From Nonomuraea purpurea (lineage in GTDB: Bacteria; Actinomycetota; Actinomycetes; Streptosporangiales; Streptosporangiaceae), in the NCBI RefSeq assembly GCF_042650645.1, contig NZ_JBHSBI010000023.1:62001-126000 (forward strand): a stretch of DNA of 64,000 bases, written 5' to 3'. Within the stretch, counting starts at the first letter, position 1. Each line of letters starts with the position of its first letter. Position numbers and translations under genes: made by a program. The notes under the pieces were generated by a model. The model was not told where the DNA came from. It ran no database searches and worked only from the letters and a program-made list of their open reading frames with translations. This document shows, piece after piece, positions 37,245 to 46,102 of the stretch.

Positions 37245-37751
37245 TCAGGGACCCTGAGAAAACCCTGTAAGGGTCAGCCACTCATGGGCCATGCCCAGAT
37301 GTCGGCTGGTCAGTCCCCGTGCGGGGTCGACGTGGATGAGCAGGAAGTCGGTCAGACCCTGATGGACCCTGAGGTATTCCTCGTCCTCGGCCCACACCTG
37401 GTCGTCGAACCAGACGAACGGCCGTCGTCCCGCGAAGGCCGCCACGTGCGGGGTTTTGAACATTTCGCCGAACTCGCTCGGCGGGTCCGGGCTCAGCGGG
37501 ATGACGGGCAGCGGCGGGAGGCCGATTCTGGGAGCGATCCATTCGTTGGCGTGGTGTTCCCAGGTGGTCGCCCATACCAGCTCGGAACCGGTCGAAATGG
37601 CGAGGTCGAGCAGTCGGCGGCCGTGCCGGGGGTTGAGGTGGACGGTGTAGACGACGGCGCCGATCGTGCAGTTGTAGCGCCGGAAGCCCGGCGTGGGGCG
37701 TCCCATGGGGTTGAGCACACCGTCCACGTCGAGCAGCAGCAGGGGTTTCAC
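37245..37751 (-). CDS. HAD-like phosphatase of the HAD_SAK_2 type
   Basis: 168 residues from GTG 37751. Motif I is LLLLDVDGVLNP at the extreme N-terminus, followed by LVWATTWEHHANEWI and FVWFDDQ, the layout of the small HAD domain found in Swiss-army-knife RNA repair proteins and stand-alone actinobacterial relatives. The activity is not known. It overlaps the upstream AraC-type regulator gene by 4 nt (GTGA). Confidence 0.8.
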   Translation of the reverse strand: MKPLLLLDVDGVLNPMGRPTPGFRRYNCTIGAVVYTVHLNPRHGRRLLDLAISTGSELVWATTWEHHANEWIAPRIGLPPLPVIPLSPDPPSEFGEMFKTPHVAAFAGRRPFVWFDDQVWAEDEEYLRVHQGLTDFLLIHVDPARGLTSRHLGMAHEWLTLTGFSQGP

Positions 37752-38671
37752 TCGCTCACTCCGGCCCGGTACGCCTGCGGGCTGACCCCCCGTACCCGCT
37801 TGAAGGCCGCGCTGAGCGCGAACGGGCTGCCGTACCCGACCTTGGCCGCCACCGACCCGATCGTGGCGTCGGGCTCGCGCAGCAGGTCGGCGGCGAGGGC
37901 CAGGCGCCAGTCGGTGAGGAACGCCATCGGCGGCTCCCCGACCAGTTCGGTGAACCGCCTGGCCAGCGACGCGCGCGAGACCCCGACCTGGGCGGCGAGC
38001 GAGGCGACGGTCCACGGATGGGCGGGGTTGTTGTGCAGCATCCGCATGGCTTTGCCGACCACCGGGTCGCCCATGGCGCGATACCAGGCGGGCGCCTCGT
38101 ATGTGGCGAAGTGCGAGCGCAGCACGGCGATGAGCAGCAGGTCGAGCAGCCGGTCGAGGACGGCCTCCTGCCCCGGCTCGTCCTTGACGATCTCGGCGCT
38201 CAGCAGTTCGATGAGCGGCCCGCCCGGCTGCACGATCAGTGGGGGCAGCGCTTCCAGCAGCCGCCTGCTGACCTCGCCCTCCAGGTTGTACGTGCCGGTG
38301 AGCAGCACGGTCCCGCCGCCGAGGCTGTTGCCCCAGGTCCGTATGCCCAGGTCCATGGTCTCGTAGAGGGACTCGCCGTCGATCGTGACGCAGCGCTGGC
38401 CGGGGTGGATGACGATCTGCGGCGTGGTGGCGGGGTCGTCGGCCACCGTGTACGGCTGCGGCCCCCGGCTGATGGCCACCTGGCCGGGCGAAAGGCGTAC
38501 GGGGTCACGGTCCCCGTCGAGCACGATCCACGACTCCCCCGCCACCTGCGCGATCACCGACAGCGGGGCCTCATCCTGGATACGCAGCGACCAGGGCGGA
38601 TCGAGGATCGAGCGGAGCAGGAAGGCGCCACGGGCTCGCGGGCCGTCCAGAAGCGCCGCTAGCTGGTCCAT
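37748..38671 (-). CDS. AraC-family regulator with cupin N-terminus
   Basis: 307 residues from ATG 38671. N-terminal cupin_6-type ligand domain (WIVLDGDRDPVRLSPGQVAI) and C-terminal AraC double helix-turn-helix (WTVASLAAQVGVSRASLARRF and SVAAKVGYGSPFALSAAFKR). It is divergent from the NmrA-like reductase gene 75 bp away, whose expression it probably controls. Translationally coupled to the HAD gene. Confidence 0.88.
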   Translation of the reverse strand: MDQLAALLDGPRARGAFLLRSILDPPWSLRIQDEAPLSVIAQVAGESWIVLDGDRDPVRLSPGQVAISRGPQPYTVADDPATTPQIVIHPGQRCVTIDGESLYETMDLGIRTWGNSLGGGTVLLTGTYNLEGEVSRRLLEALPPLIVQPGGPLIELLSAEIVKDEPGQEAVLDRLLDLLLIAVLRSHFATYEAPAWYRAMGDPVVGKAMRMLHNNPAHPWTVASLAAQVGVSRASLARRFTELVGEPPMAFLTDWRLALAADLLREPDATIGSVAAKVGYGSPFALSAAFKRVRGVSPQAYRAGVSE

Positions 38672-38745
38672 GGCTAGACGATCGCATATGGGATTGCGCT
38701 TCTCAACCATGGAGAGTCTTATGGGTATAGCGCCTTACTAGAGAT

Positions 38746-39552
38746 ATGACGATTTTGGTGCTGGGCGGCACGGGCAAGACCGGCCGTCGCGTGGCTGACC
38801 GGCTCACCGCGCTCAACCTGCCCGTACGGATCGGCTCCCGCTCGGCCGTACCGGCCTTCGACTGGTACGACCGCGCCACCTGGGAGCCCGCCCTCGACGG
38901 CGTCACCGCCGCCTACCTTTCCTACTACCCCGACCTGGCCTTCCCCGGCGCGGGCGAGAACATCAAGGCGTTCACGGACCTGGCCGTCAGGAACGGCGTG
39001 CGGCGGCTGGTGCTGCTGTCGGGCCGGGGCGAGCCGGAGGCGCAGGCGAGCGAGCGTATCGTCCAAGAGTCGGGTGCGCTGTGGACGATCGTGCGCTGTA
39101 GCTGGTTCATGCAGAACTTCAGCGAGGACTTCCTGTTCGAGCAGGTACGCGAGGGCGTCATCGCCCTGCCGGCGGCCGACGTGCCCGAGCCGTTCGTGGA
39201 CGTGGACGACATCGCCGACGTGGCCGCCGCCGCGCTCAGTCAGGAGGGTCACGGGGACACGCTGTACGAGCTGACCGGGCCCCGTCTGCTGACCTTCGCG
39301 GAGGTGGCCGCGGAGTTGTCGAAGGCGACCGGGCGGGAGATCGCATTCGTCCGCGTCACGTCCGAGGCGTACGTGGCGGGGGCCGTCGCCCACGGCGTGC
39401 CCCAAGAGGCGGCCGAGGGCCTGGCCAGGCTGTTCACCGACATCCTCGACGGCCGCAACGCCCAGGTGGCCGACGGCGTACGGCAGGCGCTGGGCCGCCC
39501 CGCCAGAGACTTCACCGCCTTCGCCCAAGCCAACGCCCAGGTGTGGGACTAG
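38746..39552 (+). CDS. NmrA-like NAD(P)-binding reductase
   Basis: 268 residues. Rossmann motif VLGGTGKTGRRVADRL at residues 4-19, then VRRLVLLSGRGEPEAQASER and WFMQNFSEDFL, the pattern of NmrA/HSCARG and quinone-reductase-type atypical SDR proteins. It lacks the YxxxK pair. Likely target of the divergent AraC regulator, a very common pair in actinomycetes. Confidence 0.85.
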   Translation: MTILVLGGTGKTGRRVADRLTALNLPVRIGSRSAVPAFDWYDRATWEPALDGVTAAYLSYYPDLAFPGAGENIKAFTDLAVRNGVRRLVLLSGRGEPEAQASERIVQESGALWTIVRCSWFMQNFSEDFLFEQVREGVIALPAADVPEPFVDVDDIADVAAAALSQEGHGDTLYELTGPRLLTFAEVAAELSKATGREIAFVRVTSEAYVAGAVAHGVPQEAAEGLARLFTDILDGRNAQVADGVRQALGRPARDFTAFAQANAQVWD

Positions 39553-39666
39553 AAAGCGGACGGGAAGCCCGAACGGGCCCGCGCGGGTGCGGGGGGCGAG
39601 GAAACCCGAACAGGCCCGCGCCAGGTACGGGCTGGGAAAACCGAACGGGCCCGCGCCGAGTGCGGG
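39553..39666. repeat. Three degenerate ~36-nt tandem repeats between convergent genes
   Basis: Units begin AAGCCCGAACGGGCCCGCGC, AAACCCGAACAGGCCCGCGC and AACCGAACGGGCCCGCGC, each followed by a G-rich tail. Each can fold into short GC hairpins (such as GCCCGCGC...GTGCGGGC). Lying between two convergent stops, they may act as a two-way transcription end. Confidence 0.6.
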
Positions 39667-40431
39667 CTAGGAAGCCCGGACGGCCTTGGCCGGGTCCCAG
39701 CCCGGCCGTGGCACCGAGTCGAGCAGCAGCCGCGTGTAAGGGTGTTCCGGCTCCGCGAGCACCCGCTCGACCGCGCCCCGCTCCACCACCACCCCCCGGT
39801 GCAGCACCAGCGTCTGTTCGCACAGGTGCCGCACGACGGCCAGGTCGTGGCTGACGAACAGCAGCGCCACCCCCGACTCACGGCGCACCCGGGCGAGCAG
39901 TTCGAGGATCTGGGCCTGGATCGAGACGTCGAGGGCGGCCACCGCCTCGTCCAGCACGAGCACGGACGGCTCCACGGCCAGCGCTCGGGCGATGGCCAGC
40001 CGCTGGCGCTGGCCGCCGCTGAGCTGGTGGGGGCGGGCGCCGGCCTCGCGTGTGCCGAGCCCGACCTGGTCGAGCAGGCCGGAGGCGAGCGCCGGGTCCT
40101 TGTCGTGCAGCTTCAGCGCCGTGTGCAGGCACTCGGCCGCGGTGAGCCGGGGGTCGAGCGAGAGGTACGGGTCCTGGAAGACCATCTGGATCTCGCGGGC
40201 CCTGCCCAGCCGGGCGGCCCGCCCGCGCGCGCGAACGCGTTCCCGCCCGTCCACGGTGATCGTGCCGGAGTCGGGGGTGACGAGGCCGACGAGCATGCGG
40301 GCGATCGTGGTCTTGCCCGACCCCGACTCTCCGACCAGGCCGAGCGAGCCGCCCTCGGGCAGTTCGAAGGAGACCCGGTCGGCGGCCACGGCGCCGTGGA
40401 AGGACTTGCACAGGTCGTGTACGGCGAGCAT
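39667..40431 (-). CDS. Peptide ABC transporter ATPase, DppF type
   Basis: 254 residues from ATG 40431. Walker A GESGSGKTT, signature LSGGQRQRLAIARALA, Walker B LVLDEAVAALDVS, H-loop VSHDLAV. The C-terminal cysteine motif of the family is absent, and the protein ends after the LLLDSVPRPGWD segment. The start shares one base with the stop of the D-type ATPase (TGATG). Last gene of the operon. Confidence 0.92.
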   Translation of the reverse strand: MLAVHDLCKSFHGAVAADRVSFELPEGGSLGLVGESGSGKTTIARMLVGLVTPDSGTITVDGRERVRARGRAARLGRAREIQMVFQDPYLSLDPRLTAAECLHTALKLHDKDPALASGLLDQVGLGTREAGARPHQLSGGQRQRLAIARALAVEPSVLVLDEAVAALDVSIQAQILELLARVRRESGVALLFVSHDLAVVRHLCEQTLVLHRGVVVERGAVERVLAEPEHPYTRLLLDSVPRPGWDPAKAVRAS

Positions 40432-41372
40432 CAGACCTCCACCAGACGGCAGGCGGCCGACCCGCCCGGCACGGTCATGGGCGACGGCTGCCAGGTGTCG
40501 CAGGCTTCGTCGGCGGCCGGGCAGCGGGGCGCGAACGGGCACCCGGCGAAGGTGTCGTCGAGCGACGGCGGCCGTCCGGGAATGGGCTGGATCGGGCGGG
40601 GATCGCCCAGCTCGGGCGTGCAGGCCAGCAGGCCCGCGGTGTACGGATGGCGCGGATCGTCGAACAGTTCCTTGGCCGGCCGCGACTCCACCACGGTCCC
40701 CGCGTACAGCACGTGCACCCGGTCGCAGAAGGCCGCAGCGAGCTGCAGGTCGTGGGTGATGAACAGCATGCCCAGCTCCCGCTCGGCCTGCACCCGCCGC
40801 AGCAGGGCCAGTGTCTCGGCCTGGGTGGTGACGTCGAGCGCGCTCGTCGCCTCATCGGCCAGCAGGAGCGCGGGGTCGGCGGCCAGCGCGGCGGCGATGA
40901 CCACGCGCTGCAGCATGCCGCCCGACAGCTCGTGCGGGTACTGCCGCAGGCGCAGTTCGGGGTCGTCGATGCCGACGGCGGCCAGGAGCTCCAGCGCCCG
41001 CGCGCGGGCCTCGGCCTTGGGCCGGCCCAGCGTGTGCACCATGCGCTCGGTCAGGAAGTCGCCGATCCTGCGGACCGGGTTGAGCGACGAGCGCGGGTCC
41101 TGGTAGATCATCGACACCTGTGCGGCGCGCAGGTCTCGCAGCGAGGCGGGGCTCATCGTGAGCACGTCGTGGCCGGAGACCGCCACCCGGCCCGACACCC
41201 GCGCGCCCTCGGGCAGCAGGCGCAGCACCGACCTGGCGATCGTGGACTTGCCCGAGCCGGACTCGCCGACCAGGCCCACGATCTCGCCCTTGCCGACGGT
41301 GAGCGACACCTCGCGCAGGATCGGCCGCCGGCCGCCCGCCTCGATCGTCAGCCCTTCGACCGTGAGCAGCAT
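40431..41372 (-). CDS. Peptide ABC transporter ATPase, DppD type
   Basis: 313 residues from ATG 41372. Walker A GESGSGKST, signature LSGGMLQRVVIAAALA, Walker B LLADEATSALDV, H-loop ITHDLQL, and a cysteine motif FAGCPFAPRCPAADEAC. The signature has M-L in place of the common Q-R. One-base overlaps (TGATG) on both sides. Forms a heterodimer with the DppF-type protein. Confidence 0.92.
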   Translation of the reverse strand: MLLTVEGLTIEAGGRRPILREVSLTVGKGEIVGLVGESGSGKSTIARSVLRLLPEGARVSGRVAVSGHDVLTMSPASLRDLRAAQVSMIYQDPRSSLNPVRRIGDFLTERMVHTLGRPKAEARARALELLAAVGIDDPELRLRQYPHELSGGMLQRVVIAAALAADPALLLADEATSALDVTTQAETLALLRRVQAERELGMLFITHDLQLAAAFCDRVHVLYAGTVVESRPAKELFDDPRHPYTAGLLACTPELGDPRPIQPIPGRPPSLDDTFAGCPFAPRCPAADEACDTWQPSPMTVPGGSAACRLVEV

Positions 41373-42211
41373 CACGACCCCCTCACGCCCATGCGGTCGG
41401 CCAGGCGTACGCCGATCACGTTGAACGACACGACCACGAGCGCGATGGCCGCGCCCGGCACCAGCACCGGCAGGAACGCCCCCTGCACGATCGCCGGCTG
41501 CCCCTCCTTGACCATGAGCCCCCAGTCGGAGGACGGCGGCTGCGCCCCGAACCCGAGGAAGCTCAGTGTGGCCAGGCTCATCAGCCCCTCGCCGAACAGC
41601 ACGACCAGGTAGCCGACGATCGAGCGCGCCATGTTGGGCACCAGGTGCCGCACGCAGATCGTCAGGCCGCCCATGCCCTGCACGCGATAGGCATCGATGT
41701 ACGGTTTGCCGCATTCGGCGAGCGCGACGCTGCGGGTGTACTTGGCGATCGTCGGCGTGTAGGCCAGGGCGAGCGCGACGACCGCCGTGGTCATCCCGTT
41801 GCCGAACACGGCCACGATCAGCACCACGAACAGCAGCCCGGGAAAGGCGTACATGACGTCGGTCACCCTGGAGACGACGGCGTCGATCCAGCCGCCGTGC
41901 CAGGCGGCCAGCGTGCCGAGGGCGACGCCGAGGAGCGAGGCGATGGCCAGCAGCACCAGGGGGCCGATCAGGGACGTGCGGGCGCCGTACAGGACCCTGG
42001 AGAGCAGGTCACGTCCGGACTGGTCGGCGCCGAGCGGGTGCTCGGGCGACATCGGGGCCAGCGTGGCGGCGAAGTCGACCGCGTCGGGCGGGTACGGGGC
42101 CACGAGCGGCGCGAGCACGGCCGCCGCCACGACCAGCCCGAGGAAGACCATGGCCAGCCGGTAGCCGAGCGGACTCGCCGCCCGCGGCGGCAGGGTCGCG
42201 ACCGCAGTCAC
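41372..42211 (-). CDS. Peptide ABC transporter permease, DppC type
   Basis: 279 residues from GTG 42211. The PLGADQSGRDLLSRVLYGARTSL region and the EAA loop (DAYRVQGMGGLTICVRHLVP) identify a C-type permease with six helices. Its start is preceded by AAGGAGG and overlaps the stop of the second of two mini-ORFs as GTGA, instead of overlapping the B-type permease directly. Confidence 0.92.
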   Translation of the reverse strand: MTAVATLPPRAASPLGYRLAMVFLGLVVAAAVLAPLVAPYPPDAVDFAATLAPMSPEHPLGADQSGRDLLSRVLYGARTSLIGPLVLLAIASLLGVALGTLAAWHGGWIDAVVSRVTDVMYAFPGLLFVVLIVAVFGNGMTTAVVALALAYTPTIAKYTRSVALAECGKPYIDAYRVQGMGGLTICVRHLVPNMARSIVGYLVVLFGEGLMSLATLSFLGFGAQPPSSDWGLMVKEGQPAIVQGAFLPVLVPGAAIALVVVSFNVIGVRLADRMGVRGS

Positions 42212-42335
42212 GAACCCTCCTTCGTCGGGCCCGTGTTTCCCTGCTCACTGATGACCTCGACAAGCTCGGTCACGAACCCTCCTTCGTCGGGCCCGTGTTT
42301 CCCTGCTCACTGATGACCTCGACAAGCTCGGTCAT
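42208..42335 (-). repeat. Two 62-bp identical tandem copies forming a chain of coupled mini-ORFs
   Basis: On the minus strand the B-type permease stop (42334-42332) overlaps ATG 42335. A 21-codon ORF (MTELVEVISEQGNTGPTKEG plus S) ends at 42270 and overlaps GTG 42273, which opens an identical ORF that ends at 42208 and overlaps the C-type permease GTG 42211. All three joints are ATGA or GTGA. The copies differ only in the first base, and each ends with AAGGAGG at ideal distance from the next start. Recent duplication. Confidence 0.92.
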
Positions 42336-43246
42336 GCCCGCCTCCTCACTCTGGGGTCGATCAGCGGCTGCAGCAGGTCGACGAGCGTGGTCACGGCGAT
42401 GTAGGCGGTGACCATGAGCAGCAGCACCGCCTGCGTCACGGGGAAGTCGTGGGTGTTGATCGCCTGGACGAGCAGCGAGCCCACGCCGCTGAGGCCGAAC
42501 GCGGTCTCGATGGTGACCGTGCCGGCGAGCATGCCGGCCGTGACCAGCCCGCACATGGTCACGATCGGCCCGAGCGCGCCGCGGAAGACGTGGCGGGCGA
42601 CGATGAGCCGCTCGCTCAGCCCGGAGGCGCGGGCCACGGTCACGTGGTCGAGTTCGCGCTGCTCGACCATGGACTGCCGGGTGACCCGGCTGATGATGGC
42701 CAGCGCGCCGAGCGCCAGCGTCACGGCGGGCAGCGTCAGGTGCCACAACGACCCGCCGCCCATGACGGGAAACCAGCCGAGCTGCACGCCGAACAGCGAG
42801 ATCAGCGCCGTGGCGATCACGAACGACGGCACCGAGGTGGCGAACGTCGTGCCCGCCACCACCGCCGAGTCCGTACGGCCGCCGCGCACGGCCGCCAGTA
42901 CCCCCAGCGCGATCCCGAACACCACGAACAGCACCGACGCGTAGGCCACCAGGCCGAGCGTGCTCGGCAGCCGGGCCAGCAGCAGGTCGCCGACCTGGTC
43001 GTTGTACTGCAGCGACCGCCCGAGGTCGCCGGTCACCGCGTCGCCGAGCCAGCGGAGGTACTGCACCAGGAACGGGTCGTCGAGGTGGTACTGGGCGCGG
43101 ATGGCGGCCAGGTATTCGGGCGTCAGATTCTCCTTGCCGCCCGCCAGGAACGTCACCGGATCGCCAGGCGCCGCGTAGGACGCCCCGAAGATCACGAACG
43201 AGGTGGCGAGCAGCGTGGCGACCAGCCCTGCCAGCTTGCGGACCAC
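42332..43246 (-). CDS. Peptide ABC transporter permease, DppB type
   Basis: 304 residues. B-type permease with the first helix FVIFGASYAAPGDPVTFLAG, a cytoplasmic region IRAQYHLDDPFLVQYLRWL, and the EAA loop (ARASGLSERLIVARHVFRGAL). It lies 3 nt after the binding-protein stop. The downstream end feeds into the duplicated mini-ORFs. Confidence 0.92.
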   Translation of the reverse strand: MVRKLAGLVATLLATSFVIFGASYAAPGDPVTFLAGGKENLTPEYLAAIRAQYHLDDPFLVQYLRWLGDAVTGDLGRSLQYNDQVGDLLLARLPSTLGLVAYASVLFVVFGIALGVLAAVRGGRTDSAVVAGTTFATSVPSFVIATALISLFGVQLGWFPVMGGGSLWHLTLPAVTLALGALAIISRVTRQSMVEQRELDHVTVARASGLSERLIVARHVFRGALGPIVTMCGLVTAGMLAGTVTIETAFGLSGVGSLLVQAINTHDFPVTQAVLLLMVTAYIAVTTLVDLLQPLIDPRVRRRA

Positions 43247-43249
43247 GGC

Positions 43250-44857
43250 TCAGCCCTTGGCCCCGAGATCGGCCGCCCATGGGTAGCCCATGTGGACCTG
43301 GGAGGCGGGCGGCCCGGTCACCTTGCCGCCGAGCACGAGCGCGTTGGGGACCTCGACCAGCGAGATCCACACCATGTCGGCGGTGAAGCGGCGCTGCAGC
43401 TCGATGACGTCCTTGGCGCGGGCGGCGGCGTCGGTGCTCTCCAGCGCGCCGGCCACGAGCTTGTCGTAGCCGGGCGAGCTGAAGCCGACCCAGTTGTTGG
43501 CCGACCCGGTCAGGCCGTTGTCGTAGAAGCCGATGGGGTCGGACTTGGTGATGTACCAGTCGTCGGGGACGAGGTCGACCTGCGCCCTGAGCGACTCGTC
43601 GGTGTAGAAGCTGCCGAACTCGCTCGACGGGACGGTCTTGATCTCTGCCGTCAGGCCGATCTTCTTGGCCGCGTCGACGACGGCGTTGGCGATGACCGTG
43701 CGCGCCTGCGAGCCGTCGGTCGCCACGACGATCGCTTCCTTGGGCGAGCCGGCCTCCTGGACGAGCTTCTTGGCCTCCTCGACCGCCGGCGACTCCGGCG
43801 AGCCCTGGAGCTGGTCGTAGGCCGCCTGGAACACCTGTTTCTCATAGGACCACGCCCCTGCGCCGACCGGGATCTTCCACGGCCTGGCCAGCCCCGAGAA
43901 GGCGGATTTGGCGATGCCCGCCCGGTCGACGGCCAGCGACAGCGCCCGCCGGATCCTGGCGTCCTTCATGACGCCGCGCGAGGTCGGCAGCAGCACGTAC
44001 ACGCGCGTGGTCGCCCCGTAGGCGACGCTGACCGCCGGGTTGGCCTGCAGCGCGACCGCAGGCCCCGTGTCGGACAGGTACGCGCCCTGCGCCGCCCCCG
44101 TGACCAGGCCGTTGACCAGCGCGGTCTCTTCGGCCCACTGGAAGGTGATGCTCTTGGTGAGCGGCTTGACGGACGTGTTCCAATATTGGTCGTAGCGCTC
44201 GATCGTGAGCGTGCTGCCGGACTTCCACTCCTTCAGCCGGTACGGCCCGCTGCAGGCATCCTCGTGGCCCGGGGTGCCGTACTCCTTGCCGAGCTTCTCG
44301 ACGACCTTCCTGTTGAGCACGATGCCCGCGCCGCCGGCGATGGCCTGCTCGAACAGCGCGTTGGGCCGCTTGAAGGCGATCGTGACCTCGTGCTCGCCGC
44401 TCTTGCGGACGGATTCGACGTCCTCGAACTCGTCGGACTCGTCCATGCCCTTGCCCGCGTGCCGCTCCAGGCTCCAGACCACGTCGTCGGCCGTGACCGG
44501 CGAGCCGTCGTGGAAGGTGGCGTCCTGGCGCAGGGTGAGCACCATGGTCTTGGGGTCGGGCTGCTCGGCCTTCTCGGCCAGCCACGGTTTGACGGTCATG
44601 TCGGGCTGGGTCTGCATGAGACGCTCGCAGACGTTCGACATGATCGTGCGGTTGGGGGTGCCGCCGTCGGCGTCGAGGTCGAGGGTGCCGGGCTCCTCGT
44701 CCAGCAGCCAGACGGCGCGCTCGAGCGGACCCGTCGCCTTGGCCGTGCGTTCGACCAGCGTGAGCTTGGCGGGGTCTGGTGCTTTGGTGGTGGCCGCGGG
44801 CCCGCCGCACGCTGTGGTGAGACAGATCAGCCCGGCGAGGGCGAGTGGCTTCTTCAC
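43250..44857 (-). CDS. Peptide ABC substrate-binding lipoprotein
   Basis: 535 residues from GTG 44857. Lipoprotein signal with lipobox LTTAC (cysteine about residue 17). SBP_bac_5 fold: VTADDVVWSLERH, SGPYRLKEW and VDLVPDDWYITKSDP regions. It binds a peptide or peptide-like ligand for the downstream permease. It overlaps the C45 peptidase gene by 4 nt (GTGA), so that enzyme and the binding protein are made together. Confidence 0.9.
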   Translation of the reverse strand: MKKPLALAGLICLTTACGGPAATTKAPDPAKLTLVERTAKATGPLERAVWLLDEEPGTLDLDADGGTPNRTIMSNVCERLMQTQPDMTVKPWLAEKAEQPDPKTMVLTLRQDATFHDGSPVTADDVVWSLERHAGKGMDESDEFEDVESVRKSGEHEVTIAFKRPNALFEQAIAGGAGIVLNRKVVEKLGKEYGTPGHEDACSGPYRLKEWKSGSTLTIERYDQYWNTSVKPLTKSITFQWAEETALVNGLVTGAAQGAYLSDTGPAVALQANPAVSVAYGATTRVYVLLPTSRGVMKDARIRRALSLAVDRAGIAKSAFSGLARPWKIPVGAGAWSYEKQVFQAAYDQLQGSPESPAVEEAKKLVQEAGSPKEAIVVATDGSQARTVIANAVVDAAKKIGLTAEIKTVPSSEFGSFYTDESLRAQVDLVPDDWYITKSDPIGFYDNGLTGSANNWVGFSSPGYDKLVAGALESTDAAARAKDVIELQRRFTADMVWISLVEVPNALVLGGKVTGPPASQVHMGYPWAADLGAKG

Positions 44858-45987
44858 GGGGTCACGTCTCCATGCGGTCCGTCGTACAGGTTCCATGGCA
44901 CGCGCTCGTACTCGTGGTCGCATGGCGTGCCGGCCGTGATCAGGTAGTCGCCCGTGGTGAGGTCGACGCAGCTCGACAGCAGGGTCGCCCACCGTTTGAC
45001 GGGGGGCTGGGTCTCGTCGGGATGGGTGCAGAGGGACTCGGGGTAGCCGAGGTGGTCGGACATGGCGAGCTTGATGCGCTTGCGGGCCTCGGCGGTGCCC
45101 GAGGCGGCGCTGACGGCCCGCAGCCCGCCCTCGGCCCTGGGCACCCGGAACAGCGAGTCGGTCGAGGTCGGCCGGTAGGAGTCGGCCAGTTGGGGCGGCA
45201 TGAACGCCTGGTAGTGGTTGCCGTGGACGAGCAGCCCGTCGGTCGGGTACATCCACCCGATCGCGCCGGGCGTGGTCTCCAGGTCGATCGCGAACCCGTC
45301 GCGGTGGGTGACCAGCGCGTTGCTGGCGATGTGGGCCTTCGACTTGGTCAGGGCCTCCAGCGCGGTGCCGAGGTCGCCGCTGTCGAGCACCTTGCGCCTG
45401 ATCAGCGTCTGGGGGACGCCGACCGCGTCGTCGAAGCGCCCGCCGAGCCCGTTGGCGTTGAGGGCGATGCCCGCCGAGTTGGCCCCCTGCCGCCCGACCT
45501 GGCCCGCCTCCACATGCATGATCACGGTGGGTTTGCCCGGCTGGACCACCCTGAGCACCATCAGCGTGTCGGCGACACCGGCGCGCCAGTCCCAGTTCTG
45601 GCCCGCGTAGACGTGGCCGTCGCCGGACGCCTCGCTCATCAGCGCGAACGACGTGCACCCGTCGGGCTCCATCGAGCTGAACGTCGTGTCGTAGATGATC
45701 TCGCCGCGGGCGTTGAGCGCGAGGACGTCGAGGAAGTCGACGCCCGCGCCCTCGGCCAGCCCCTCCATCTCCTCGACCAGGTCGGGGGCGAACGCCCTGC
45801 TCGGCTCCACCCAGCCCGCCGCGCGCTCGGCCACCTGCGGCCACGACAGGCCGCTGGAGTGGGTGAACGCCTCGGCGTAGTAGGCCAGCGCGCGCCGCAC
45901 GCGCTCGCGCGCCTGCTCGCCGTACTGCCGCCCGCGCTCGCGCGCAGCGCCGGAGATCTCGACGAGAGGCAGGGAGGTGAGGCTCAA
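44854..45987 (-). CDS. C45-type (6-APA acyltransferase-like) Ntn hydrolase
   Basis: 377 residues from TTG 45987, chosen because AAGGAG lies 5 nt upstream; ATG 46032 would add 15 residues. The fold markers are GAARERGRQYGEQARERVRR at the N-terminus and PDGCTSFALMSEA, where Cys is the expected self-processing nucleophile after cleavage at the Gly-Cys bond. QNWDWR and HVEAGQVGRQGANSAGIALN are also typical. Such enzymes cleave or form amide bonds on penicillin-like or N-acyl amino acid substrates. First gene of the peptide transporter operon. Confidence 0.85.
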   Translation of the reverse strand: MSLTSLPLVEISGAARERGRQYGEQARERVRRALAYYAEAFTHSSGLSWPQVAERAAGWVEPSRAFAPDLVEEMEGLAEGAGVDFLDVLALNARGEIIYDTTFSSMEPDGCTSFALMSEASGDGHVYAGQNWDWRAGVADTLMVLRVVQPGKPTVIMHVEAGQVGRQGANSAGIALNANGLGGRFDDAVGVPQTLIRRKVLDSGDLGTALEALTKSKAHIASNALVTHRDGFAIDLETTPGAIGWMYPTDGLLVHGNHYQAFMPPQLADSYRPTSTDSLFRVPRAEGGLRAVSAASGTAEARKRIKLAMSDHLGYPESLCTHPDETQPPVKRWATLLSSCVDLTTGDYLITAGTPCDHEYERVPWNLYDGPHGDVTP

Positions 45988-46014
45988 TGGTGCTCCTTGG
46001 ACCGGCCGTGCAGC

Positions 46015-46064
46015 CTGTAATGTTCGTTTCATGAAGCGGCGAGTCTGTAGCGTCCGTTTCCAAG
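46015..46064. promoter_or_regulatory. Direct-repeat operator candidate between the C45 operon and rpiR
   Basis: CTGTAATGTTCGTTTC at 46015 recurs as CTGTAGCGTCCGTTTC at 46045, exactly 30 bp apart (about three helical turns). Both lie in the divergent promoter region, where the adjacent RpiR regulator would bind. The boundary of the site is uncertain. Confidence 0.5.
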
Positions 46065-46102
46065 CAAGAGTAATGATCGATACACGGGAGTCAAGAGCCG
46101 TA

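Noticed and set aside
42449..44947. Long open frame opposite the second peptide operon
   Set aside because: Translation is Arg/Gly/Asp-rich without family features and runs across three well-supported genes.
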